A stretch of DNA of 64,000 nt. Source: Ricinus communis. Lineage: Eukaryota > Streptophyta > Magnoliopsida > Malpighiales > Euphorbiaceae. The stretch covers positions 6,555,283-6,619,282 of the forward strand of contig NC_063258.1 of assembly GCF_019578655.1 (NCBI RefSeq). The letters run 5' to 3'. Every line of letters starts with the position of its first letter. Position 1 is the first letter of the stretch. Below the pieces are notes generated by a model. It was not told the DNA's origin and made no database searches. It was given only the letters and a program-made list of their open reading frames with translations. This document shows, in pieces, positions 24,481 through 35,108 of the stretch. The position numbers were made by a program, and so were the translations under genes.

Positions 24481-25127
24481 ACACTAATACTTGAGCATAG
24501 GTGCTTTAGGGATTTCTCACTTCCTAGTGCTACTGCTAGGTTTTTAGCCAATTATTTCAAGGGTAGGATTTACAAAAATCCTTCAATAAAGATAAAACAA
24601 ATGAAAGATGATGCAAAGAGCTTGTTAAAAATTAATGTTAGTCTGGCTAAGTGTAAAAGGGAAAAGAAGATGATAATCCAAGAAATGGATGGGAGTTTCA
24701 AAGTGGAGTTTGGTTATTTGGAAGCATATGCAGTTGTACTTAAAAGAAGCAATCTTGGTACAAAAGTAGAGATTGAGTTATGTAAGGAAGCAATGAAAGA
24801 AGGAAGAAGGGTGTTTAGGAGGATGTTCTTGTGTTTTGATACTCTTAAGAGGAACTGGAAGAGTGGATGGAGACCTATCATAGGTCTGGATGGATGTTTC
24901 TTAAAGGGGGTTACTAAAGGCTAGATTTTTACTGTAGTAGGCAAAGATAGTGATGATCAGATGGTGCCTATCGCATGGACAGTGATAGACAAAGAGAATA
25001 AGAATAATTGGAGATGGTTTTTGCATTGGCTAAAGCAAGAACTTGAACTTGGAAATGGAGCAGCCTATACTATAATCTCTGACATGCAAAAGGTGAGCAT
25101 TTTTCATTTTCTTTCCATGTATTTATT

Positions 25128-25223
25128 GGGAAAAGGCTCAAATTTGCCCCTAACGTATAACCTCTATGGAGGGCCAATATACATAAGTGGTTGTACGTTA
25201 GGGGCAAATATGAGCCTTCTCCC
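25128..25223. mobile_element. 96-bp palindromic mini-MULE inside the transposase intron
   Basis: Starts gggaaaaggctcaaatttgc followed by ccctaacgtataacc; the right half is its inverted complement (ggttgtacgttaggggcaa then atatgagccttctccc), around a 26-bp centre. Flanks gtatttatt (25119-25127) and ttatttttt (25224-25232) agree at 7 of 9 bases, consistent with an aged 9-bp Mutator-type target duplication. The ends resemble the first ~35 bp of the host MULE's left arm (aaagactcaaatttgctccta acgtata). It sits wholly in the 194-bp inferred intron (25093-25286). Confidence 0.8.
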
Positions 25224-26879
25224 TTATTTTTTATTTAGTATACATCTTTTTACAGTTGTAGTATTGGTTACTCTTTTATGCTTTAGGGTCTCATTGATGC
25301 TGTGGAGCATGTCTTACCCCTTGCTAAGCATAGATGGTATGCGAGGTACATTTACTCCAACTGGTTTAAGCAATAGAGAGGGGGGAAATTCAAGAAAAAG
25401 TTTTGGATTTGTGCTTGGAGCACATTTGAGGAGGAGTTCAAAGATAATTTAGAGCTTCTTGGTGAAGTGTCAAAGAAGGCAGCAGAAACCCTTCTAAAAT
25501 ATCCACCCCATTGTTGGTGCAGGGCCTATTTGTCTAGCAAATCCAAGTCATACATGGTGGACAATAACATCTTTGAATGTTTTAACTCCTGGATACTAGA
25601 GGCAAGACATAAGCCTATAGTTAGTATGTTAGAGGAAATAAGGCTACAAGCAACGAATCGAATTAAAGAAAAAAAATGGTTAACAGGTGGATTAATGACT
25701 GGAGTCCAGCTTGTATGGCTTTATTCCAAGATAATAAAGAAAATGCTTCAGGTTGCAGAATAGTGTTTAATGGTTAGGATGGTTATGAGATTTGGGAAGG
25801 TAACAATAAGCACACAGTCTTTTTAGAAAGAAAGTTGTGCACCTGTAGGGCAAGGGATCCTATAGGAATCCCATGCCAACATGCCATTTGTGCTCTATAT
25901 CATTCCAAGCTTGATCATTTTTCATATATCAGTCATTTTTATCATAAGTCAACTTATCTAGCCTCATATCAGTTTCCATTATTGCCAGTCCCTGCTAAAA
26001 GGTTTATGAGATGTGAGGAATACTAGGGAATAGAACATCCTCCATTGACTTAAATGTCAGGTAGGCCTAGAAAGAAGAGAATTCGGGAATCAAATGAGCC
26101 TAATACAACCAGTAAAATTAAAAAGCTTACTAAGAAAGGCAAGAAACAGAGTTGTGGGTTATGTACAGAAGGACATAATAGAACCAAGTGTCCAAATAAG
26201 AACAAGAAGGTAAAATACATAGTTTTACATCACATTGAGCATTTATATTATCTAATTTTTGAAATTCTAATGAGTGCAATTGTTTGCCTTCAACTTTATA
26301 GGGAACAACAGCAAGTGGTCCAAATAAGCACACCAAAGAATCGCCCAAAGAAGAACAGCAAGAATCGGTCCAGAAGCACACCAAAGAATCGGTCCAGGAA
26401 GCACACCAGCAACTGGTCCAGGAAGCACACCAAAGAATCGCCTTCAAAGAAGCACAATAGCAACCGGCCCAAAGAATCGCTTCAAAGAAGCACAACAAAG
26501 AACTACTTCAGTAAGCACACCAGCAACTGCTCCAACTAGCACATCAACAACTGCTTCAGCAAGCACAACAACAAGTGGATTTGAATACAGGATGAACAAT
26601 ATATAATGTCAGGGAACTTTTTATACTTATTTTTTCTTATAAATATTAGTTTGTGGCATGTTTGATCTGACATTTTGACATTCATAGCCTGGATAAACTA
26701 CTGAAAGAGTAATTAGTAAAGGTCTACAAGTAGAGAAAATGGAAACTGGTCCTTAAACTAGGTTCCCAATACTATGTGAAAGAGACTTCAAAAGAAGCAA
26801 AGAGAAAATAGATGCATCATCCATTACAAGGACAATTAAATTCACTGGAGATGGTTCATAAGTTACATTTGCTACTAAC

Positions 26880-27248
26880 TTGCCATTTGAACCTCCAGGA
26901 CTGCAATGGAGAGGAGGAGTTGCAATTACCTCTTCACAGTTGCAAGCTCAAAAAGAGCAACTAATAGGTAGACAGAAAAAGAAAGGCAAGATAGTTAGTG
27001 ATTTTTCATCGAATGACTATTCATCTATTTATTTAAATGTAAACAGCAGCAAGAAAGAAAGTTCTATGGAAAAACGGCGGTTCAATTTGATCTTATCCAA
27101 TATGGAATTAGGATACAGGTGTAGGCTAAGTCAATCGATAGATAGTTTCAGTCCTCTTGAAAATACCAGTGTAAGTGAAGACCCAATTCTAAATGATACA
27201 GATAAAAACACCCGTAGTGCTCTACAACAGACCAATAGTTTACTATAA
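26880..27248 (+). CDS. MULE 3' open frame, probable transposase C-terminal fragment
   Basis: A 122-residue frame within the element, downstream of the zinc-knuckle region. The opening [21 protein letters not shown] resembles C-terminal tails of plant MULE transposases (PGLxWKG...TxxQL), and the rest is Ser/Lys/Asn-rich and unrecognised. It likely belonged to the transposase as a last exon. I do not regard it as an independent gene. Confidence 0.4.
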   Translation: MPFEPPGLQWRGGVAITSSQLQAQKEQLIGRQKKKGKIVSDFSSNDYSSIYLNVNSSKKESSMEKRRFNLILSNMELGYRCRLSQSIDSFSPLENTSVSEDPILNDTDKNTRSALQQTNSLL

Positions 27249-27750
27249 ATTATTAGTTTGACTAGAGCACATTTTCTATATTTTTTTGCTACTTTGGTGT
27301 TTTCTGCCTTAGAGCTAGCAATATCTTTTTTTGTATTTTGTTGCTACTTTGGTGTTTTGTACCTTAGAGCTGCCATGTCTTTTTAGTTTTATTGCTACTT
27401 TAGTGTTTTATGCCTTAGAGCAAGCATTATCTTTTTGGTCAATATTTAACTGCAGTAACAGGTGATGCCAGTAACTTTTGTATATTATTGCTACTTTGTT
27501 GTTATTTGCTTGTAAGCAAGTGGTGTTGATACTTTAGCTCAATATTGACTGCAGTATGCCAATGTCATTATTTTTTGCTCATTGGTTATGATTATGAATG
27601 TCGTTTAGCAAATCTTTTCCATTTACAACAATTCATTTCAGTGTATAACTAGTGTTCAAATCAAGTGTCATAATTTCATTTTATCAAACCATTAATAAAA
27701 TTACACAAATAATAGTTTTGCTCCAAGCAATTACCACAACTAATTTCATT

Positions 27751-28130
27751 TCACCAAATCCTTATAAGCAATCCAAGCTAATAATGCAATTAACAAGATA
27801 ACAAAATCATTTTTCATCTTTGTGTTTTCATGTTGAAGCTGTTCAATTTCTATTTCTTTGGTAGCTTTCAAATTCCTCAGCTCAGTCCACATCTTTTCCA
27901 TTTTAGTTTGCAAATCTCTTTCATTTCTTCCCTTTCATCTTTTTCTCTATCTTCACAATTTGGACTTTTACAGCACTTTCGAAACTTTCTCCATTCACAT
28001 AATCTTCGACATCCAAATTTTCAACCTTCATAGAACCTTCGACATTCATCAAACCTTCAACATCCAGGACTTTCAGCATTCACAAAACCTTCGACATTCA
28101 CAGAACCTTAGTGTCATTGCTTCCTGTGAT
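27751..28130 (-). pseudogene. Decayed antisense MULE reading frame with coiled coil and membrane segment
   Basis: On the minus strand, a Cys/Arg-rich repeat region (CRRF, ECRRF) and KCCKSPNCEDREKDERE are followed, after a one-base frame change near 27905, by a heptad-like stretch (TKMEKMWTELRNLKATK, EIEIEQLQHENTK) and a hydrophobic segment DFVILLIALLAWIAY ending LVK and stop at 27751-27753. The layout (Cys-rich, coiled coil, C-terminal hydrophobic helix) recalls the small plant GRF-zinc-finger proteins sometimes carried by MULEs. That link is inference. The frame is broken. Confidence 0.4.
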
Positions 28131-28314
28131 TGTTGATCATGGCGATGTCAATGTTAATTGAAATCAATTTGTTAATTTAGGGTTCCTTGTTTTCTATGAA
28201 AAGGAGAGTGATGAAAGAAGGGGAGATGGTGATGGAGAGTAGTTTTTCTTTGGAAAACCATTGGATTGTAGGTCCTACCATTTGCCACCTCAGTTGCATT
28301 TAATGGAAGTTTCT

Positions 28315-28452
28315 TCCGTTCTTCAGCTCCATTCTAAAGAGGGGCTTACAAACTTTGTTTGGCGAGATATTGTGTGCAACTGGCTAAAAACAAATTTGGA
28401 GGGCCAATCCGCACCAGTGGTTATAATTAATTCTGACTTTGAGTCTTGTAGA
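28315..28452. repeat. MULE right terminal inverted repeat
   Basis: Inverted partner of 22924-23060. The outermost part reads gagtcttgtaga at 28441-28452 (reverse complement tctacaagactc) and is more diverged than the inner part. Confidence 0.8.
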
Positions 28453-31400
28453 TAAAATTAGTTCATATCTGATGTACCACGTAAATAACAGAAAACTTAT
28501 TTCGCACTATTCCAATGTCTTCAAGTTGGTGAGGAACTATATCTTGTTAGCAAATTCACAAAAAATGTTATATCAGATCTTGTACAATTAGCAAGATACA
28601 TTAATGCTTTAATAGCATTAAGATATGGTACTTCTGGATCAAGTATTTCTTCACCATCTCCTCGAGAACGAAAATGGTCATTTTTCACATCCATGTGTCT
28701 AAAAATCATAGGAGAACTCATTAATGAGATTTATCCATATTAAAATGTTTCAATATCTTTTCACTATAAGTTGACCGATGAATAAAAATTCCTCTAAATA
28801 AATGTTCGATCTGCAGGCCGAGATAAAATTTTATTTGTTCCAAATCTTTCATTTCAAATTCATTTTTTAAATAATTTATTATTTTCGTCAACTCTTCAGG
28901 AGTGTCAATGATGTTTAAATCACAAACATAAAGTGCAATTATAGCAAAATCAGAATTTGTTTTCTTAATGAAAATACATTGACAAATTGAATTGTTAGTA
29001 TATCCTTCCTTCAAAAGATATTTACTTAGGCGATTATACCACATTTGTCCAGATTGTTTGAATCCATAGAAGGATTTGTGTAGCTTAATTGAATATATTT
29101 CTCATAGTTTTAAGCTACATGTTTCAGGCATTTTTAATCCTTCAAAAACTTTCATATAAATGTCATTATCATGTGATCCATATAAATAAGCTGTAACGAC
29201 ATCCATAAGATTTATATGAAGTTGTTCTAAACTTGCCAGGCTAACTAAAAATCTAAATATAATTGCATCCACTACTAGAAAATAAGTTTTTTCATTATCA
29301 ATGCCAGGTCTTTGCGAGAACCCTTGTGTTATAAGTTATACTTTGTATCTCAAAATCTCATTTTTCTCATTGCGTTTACGCACAAAACCCATCTAGCATA
29401 CTGACTTAATATCATCAGGTATTAAAATAATGGGCCTAAAGACTTGGCAGTTTTTATAATGAGTTCAATTCTATCTGGATTGTATCTTTCCATTTAAGCC
29501 AATCATTTCTTTTTCGATATTCAATGATAGACTTATGTTTAATATCACTTTCTTTTGCAATATCAATTGCCACTATATATGCAAATACATTGTGGATAAT
29601 AGTTTCACTTCGATTCTATCTCTTATCTGAAGTGATATAGTTGATTAATATCTCATTATTTTTATCATCTTCATGCACTTGAACCTCTTCCGAGGTTACT
29701 TGTTCATCTATCTCTTTTGTGATAGGCTCTTCAGGAACATCAATTATGGGACTGTCACTTGGTTTATTTTCTTTCCTTTTCTTTCTTGAATATTTATCCT
29801 TGGAACTAGGTGGTCTACTATGCTTCTGCGTGTCATGGACTTATTTGCTATAATATTAACATGTTGTCCTACTGGGACATTAATTCTAGCTGGAGCATTT
29901 TCAACTGGTATATTTAGTAACTCTTTTTCGATCATAAAATGCATCTGGCAATTGGTTTGCAATACTTTACAAATGAATGATCCTTTGAACTTCTAGTTCA
30001 CATTTTTTTGAATAAGAATCAAGATGATTTAATAATGGCTCATTCCAAAAAAATTAATATTTCTCTAATTGCTTGTTCTCTCCCCCCAACTTAGGAAACA
30101 AAGCCTCATTAAAATGACAATCATTAAATCTCGTAGTAAAGACATTCCCGTTAATGGCTCAAGATATTTAATTATAGATGGAGATTCATATTCAATATAT
30201 ATTCCCAATCTCCTCTGAGGTCCTATTTTTGTGCGATGTATGTGGTCAATTGGACATAAACAGCACATTCAAAAACTCTCAAATGGGAAATATTTGGTTT
30301 ATGACCAGAAACCAACTATAATGGAGAAAATTTATGATATATAGTTGCCCTTAAGCGAATAATAGTTGTTGCATGTAAAATTGCATGTCTTCAGGTAATT
30401 ATTGAGAGATTTATTTTCATAAGCAGTGGTTTAACTATTAATTGGAGATATTTAATAAAATATTCTGCTAGACCATTTTGAGTATGAACATGAGTTACTG
30501 GATGTTCAACAGTTATTCCAATTGACTTGTAATAATTATTAAAGGCCTTAGATGTAAATTCAACGGCTTTACCAAGATGAATTGTCTTAATAGTATATTT
30601 TGAAAACTATGCTCTTAATCAAATTATTTGAGCAAGTAATCTGGTAAATGCCAGATTTTGAGTTGATAATAAACATACATGTGACCATCTTGTTGATGCA
30701 TCTATTATCATCATAAAATATTTAAATGGTCCACATAGTGGATGAATTGGTCCATAAATATCACCTTGTATACAATCTAGAAATCTAGGTGAATCATTTT
30801 GAATTTTGCTCTGTAAAGGCCTAATATTAAACTTTTCTTGAAAGCAAGCTGAACATGAGAATTCATTAGATTGAAGAATCTTCTGGTTCTTCAATGAATG
30901 GCCATAAGGGCTTTTAATAATTTTTCACATCATTGTTAATCCAAGATGACATAATCGATCATATACTAAATAAGAAAAATATTTGGGTCTATAAACTTCT
31001 GATTTACTACCAAATTTGTTTCAATAATACACATATATATATAATATAAGCCAGAAGAGAAAGCATGTAATTTCTTCAAAATACATTTTTTTTCCATTGT
31101 AAAGGTTGTAATATAGAGATATTCAATATTTTACACGTTTCTAGTTTCAAAATGATATCCATTTCGGCAAATATTTTTAAAGCTCAATAAAAATTTCTAC
31201 AAAATTTTAGGGCGAATAATGCATTTTTAATAAAGAAATATATACCTTTTAGATAGTAATATATTTTCTCTTGCGGAGCCTTCAATTATTCTTTTACTAC
31301 CAGATATTATATTGATATAAGTTCTCCTATTGCTAAGTGAGAAAAATATTTATTATCTCTAATATGGTGTGTGTGGTAGCACTGTCTGTAAGACATAAAT

Positions 31401-31509
31401 CTAAATCATTTGTTCTTAATCTTACTAACAATTAAGTAGGATCCATAACATTTTATCTTTCTATATAAAGAAAAATAAATAACACGTCAATTAGTATTAA
31501 TTTTTTAAA

Positions 31510-31960
31510 GACTAATATATTTAATTCTTCAGGAACATAAAATATTAATTCCTTAATAAATTGGGATACTAGATTTCAAGATACTTAGTTCTTCAGGAAC
31601 GTATGATCAAAATTCTTCAAGAATTTATACTTTTAGTTACTTTTTTATTTAGTTATTCAATAACTAAAACTAATATTAATTCTTTAGGAACTATAATTTA
31701 TAATACAAGTCTTCCAAGAACTAAAATTTATGATATAAGTACTTCAAGAATTAAGATTTATAATACAAGTTCTTGAGGAACTAAAATTTATAATATAAGT
31801 TCTTCAGGAACTAAAATTTCTAATATATGTTCTTCAAAAATTATATATCACTAGTTCTTCAGGAATTAAAAGTTATAATACAAGTTCTTCATGAACAAAA
31901 AATTTATAATAGAAATTTTTCATGAACTATATATAACACTAGTTCTTTAGGAACTAGAAA
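31510..31960. repeat. Minisatellite of about 30 bp units in the copia 5' region
   Basis: Repeated units of the form 'aacta(a)aatttataatacaag' plus 'ttcttcagg' run for about 450 bp with drift at the edges. They lie in the region that should encode gag, which is not readable here. Confidence 0.8.
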
Positions 31961-32302
31961 TTAATTAACATTAATTAATATCAGATAATATATCTATAAG
32001 AAATTAATTAAAATAAGATAGAAATAAAATAAAACTCTCATCCTACAAAGTATATAGATAAAATTATAATTGTATATAAATTAGTATTTGGCTAAAACAA
32101 AGAAATTTAGTAGAAATTCAAAAGTCACAAAACCAAAATAAAGAAATTGGTGCTACATATTCATTAGGACTACCAAAATGGTTCCCTGTGAATTCAATAA
32201 AGATAGAGTATAGCTTCATATAAATTTTAATTTTTTCTTAAATATGAAAAGAAAAAAGAAACTCAATCTTGAATCTTATTTTAAGCAACGATGCTGATAA
32301 CA

Positions 32303-32537
32303 TGTTGTGAAATAAAGAATAAGAAGAAGAATAAAGAGTATTGTAAAATAAAGATTAAGAACAAAGTAAATAAAGAGAGAAGGGAGGTAATTTTTCTATA
32401 TCATTCTATTGATTGTAACACTTATTTATAGGTGTAAGAGATTACATAGATTGAATTCTATTTGCATAAGAAAATCTATCTATAAACATAATGATAGACA
32501 TCTAATATAACCCAAACATTTTAATATTATCATAACA
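32303..32537 (-). repeat. Copia 5' LTR (short)
   Basis: On the minus strand it begins TGTTATGATAATATT and ends TTTCACAACA, about 235 bp, immediately followed by the primer-binding-like sequence. Only one LTR remains, so insertion age cannot be estimated. Confidence 0.65.
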
Positions 32538-33054
32538 TTCATATATTCTTTTTCTAGATAGCATTTTCTATGTTGTTTTAACTATTTTTCTTAATTTAGC
32601 TATAATGTTGTAAGAAACTTCGTCTTAACTTTAACTTTTTCTCTTCCATCTCTTAAGTAGCTCAATATCCATCCTTTGGGCGAAAGTCATTTTACATAAA
32701 TAAAATATTTATATAAATTAAAATTAATATGAATATTTACAATATTATTAAAAATAAATTATTTAGATATAAATATAAATTTATATAAAAATATAAAATT
32801 GATCTTCTTAATATATAAAAAAGCATTAAATTTTTAATTGGAATAAAGAAATAATTATGAATTATTTTACAAATTGAAAGTTTTATTATTTGAGAATTAT
32901 AAATTTTGTAATATAATTTTAGAAATAATTTTTTCTTAAACTTTCTTACTTGTATTTTAATTATATTTTAAGGTGAAAGTAAAATATATAAATAAAAGAT
33001 AATCATTAATAAGTTAAAGTCTAGTACCTGTTTTTTTAGGTGGAAGTCATTTTA

Positions 33055-34076
33055 TACGAATAAAATATAGCTAAATATATAAATGGATCTATGAACATTT
33101 CTCGTTTTTTTGCAATTGGTTCTACGATTTCAACTTTAATTCATTTGGACTTCTCAATTCTACTGGTTATTAATTTTAAACCCTTCAATCACAGATGTTA
33201 TGCATATATATTTTATACCATCTAAAAATGTGTAAGTTTGAATAAATAATAATATACTTCAAATATAAAATAACAGCTAAATACATAAATGGCCACCTGA
33301 ACTTGTCTCGTTTTTGCAATTGGCCCTCCGAACTCAACTTTGATTCAAATAGACCTTTTAACTTTACTGGTTATTATTTTTAGATCCTTCAATCACAAAC
33401 ATTAAGAGCGTGTGTTTTACGTCATCTAAAAAATGCTTAAGTTTAAATAAAATAATAATATATTTAAAATATAAAATAAATAAATAAAATAAAATAAAGT
33501 AAGATAATAAATTTTAGTTCTAAAACAAAATCTGTCTTTTTTATATTTGTTAAATATTTCATTGCTATAGTTAATGGTGTGGGCATAGTCTGTGAGAATA
33601 AAAAGAAGAACTTGATGAGAGAAAAATTGAAGGATTACAATGGTTTATTTTAATCCTTTGAAAAATATATTTTTTATTTTATTTATAGATTAATAAAATA
33701 ATTTTAATGTGTAATAAATAATTTATTAGAACTAATGCAATACACTTTTCACAAAAGGTTAATTCAAAGCACTTAACTTTCGTTTGTGAATGATTTAAAT
33801 ATAACAACTCGTAAAGTTCACATACGTAATTGAATCAAAGTTGATAAGGGAGACCAATTACAAAAATAAGATAGTTTCAATAGTTTAATTATATATTTCT
33901 CCTATTATAACTAACGTCGTTAGTGAGAATATTAATTTTATATTATTACCATTAGTAGAGGGGTTAAAAATAACAATCCGTAAAGTTGAAAAGTCTAATT
34001 GAGTCAAAGTGGAGTTCGGAGGTCAATTGCAAAAATAGAATAAGTTCAAGGATACATTTGTGTATTTAGCCATAAA
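33055..34076. repeat. Nested MITE-like inverted repeats
   Basis: A motif of the type 'gctaaatacataaatgg ... ctcgtttttgcaattgg ... actcaactttgattcaaa' occurs four times: direct copies at about 33066 and 33289, and inverted copies ending at about 33895 and 34073. This is a pair of inverted repeats inside another pair, or one element inserted in a relative. No coding capacity. Confidence 0.75.
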
Positions 34077-35048
34077 GTATTTATGTGAATTAGACATTAA
34101 CATAGATGTAGTAGTTTATTAATCATAAGTTATCTAGATATATATATAAATCTTTACATTAAAATATAAATTTAATATTATTTTTATGAAATTGAATAGA
34201 AAATATATAAAAATTAAATTAAAAATCTTAATATGATTTTTATTAAATAGAATGAGGAAAAGACTTAGAAGTAATAAAATAAATGAGAGAAAGAATTATA
34301 GAGATTTTTCACAGAAATTAGAATAAATTTAAAATTCTAAAAAGTGAATTAAAAATTGTAAAATTATTCTTATGATGATATGATGAGAAAATAATTTAAA
34401 GTAATTAAATGGTTAAATATGAAATTATAACACTTTTAATACTAATTAATATATATCTTTTTAGAATAGTTAATGCACTTCTTTAATACTCATATAATTA
34501 TTATTTTTAATAGTTTTTTTATATAAATTGTTAAACTCATAACAATTTAAATGAATAACTTAATAATTATAGAAAAGTTCTTGTAAAGAGAGAGAAAGCA
34601 AGTTACAACCTTATATATATATATAGTTACTTTCTTATTTTTTTATTTTTTTTTATAAATTTTGAAATATTTTCTTACATCTTCATAAACTATATCTTAT
34701 TATAAAAGACATTAACAAAATAAATTAAACATCAATAAATATAATTTATTTTTTAATTACATATTCAATGATTTCAATCAAATTGGTAAGTTGTAAATCT
34801 TTTTATATATAACCTCAATCCTTTAATGATAGTAAGTTTAATAGTCTATTTCAATTCAATTTAACTTTTAAATGCTTTATTAATGATGCAATGACATTAT
34901 CTTTAGATTTTTGAATAAAAAAATTAAGTTTGGTATAAGCTTTTTATATAAGATAATAAACAATAAGTATTTTATAAAAGGCACAATAAATAAATTGAAA
35001 AACTTTATAACCTATATATAAAAATACAGCTAATCTTTCTCTCCCAAA

Positions 35049-35050
<2 letters not shown>

Positions 35051-35104
<54 letters not shown>
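35051..35104. repeat. (TA)27 microsatellite
   Basis: A perfect 54-bp TA run in AT-rich spacer. The length is prone to assembly error. Confidence 0.95.

Positions 35105-35108
<4 letters not shown>

Larger units (their letters stand above)
23637..26460 (+). pseudogene. MULE transposase (MuDR/MURA type), frameshifted
   Basis: From ATG 23637 the N-terminus (VNLRFNYGGRWQLHPRIDYL) is the PB1-like domain typical of plant MURA proteins. A frame change near 23795 leads into GYANVEHIFVLEPG and an acidic region, and more frame changes around 24250-24480 into KTLILEHRCFRDF. Next come IIGLDGCFLKG and a TAG at 24922-24924, then the DDE region MVPIAWTVIDKENKNNWRWFL. An intron fits at 25093-25286 (aag|gtgagc ... 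ctttag|ggt), joining SDMQK to GLIDAVEHVLPLAKHR. Downstream, after a stop near 25373, are a helical region, a SWIM zinc finger (CTCR...GIPCQHAICAL, about 25838-25893) and a CX2CX4HX4C zinc knuckle (CGLCTEGHNRTKC, about 26152). The tail is Gln/Lys-rich with HTKES repeats. Several stops and frame changes make it non-functional. Confidence 0.88.
22924..28452 (+). mobile_element. Mutator-like element (MULE), degenerate autonomous copy
   Basis: Terminal inverted repeats of about 130 bp bound a MuDR-type transposase locus. Left arm 22924-23060 reads ggaaaaagactcaaatttg, then 'actggtgcggattagccct', 'agccagttgcacacaatatc' and 'ctctttagaacggagctgaa'. The right arm, reverse complement of about 28315-28452, shows the same blocks in the same order ('actggtgcggattggccct', 'agccagttgcacacaatatc', 'ctctttagaatggagctgaa'). 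Between them are a frameshifted transposase, a C-terminal fragment and a decayed antisense reading frame. A 9-bp target duplication is not clear (tttaattta left, taaaattag right). Confidence 0.88.
28500..32537 (-). mobile_element. Ty1/copia element, 3'-truncated, inactive
   Basis: A minus-strand element. The 5' LTR is at 32303-32537; next to it is a primer-binding-like sequence (ttatcagcatcg on the minus strand, about 32288-32300). Coding remnants follow: integrase with GDIYGPIHPLCGPFKYFM and IDASTRW (30894-30619), a downstream pol block GPQRRLGIYIEYESPS (30268-30065), then reverse transcriptase (29044-28721), where the catalytic YVDD reads YVCD (LYVCDLNII), and LANCTRSDITFFVNLLTRYS (28721-28521). 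RNase H and the 3' LTR are missing; similarity stops at about 28500, next to the MULE terminus. Many stops separate the blocks. Confidence 0.88.

Noticed and set aside
35051..35104. TA run considered as a CRISPR or centromeric-type repeat
   Set aside because: It is a simple dinucleotide microsatellite; no spacer-repeat structure or satellite monomer is present.
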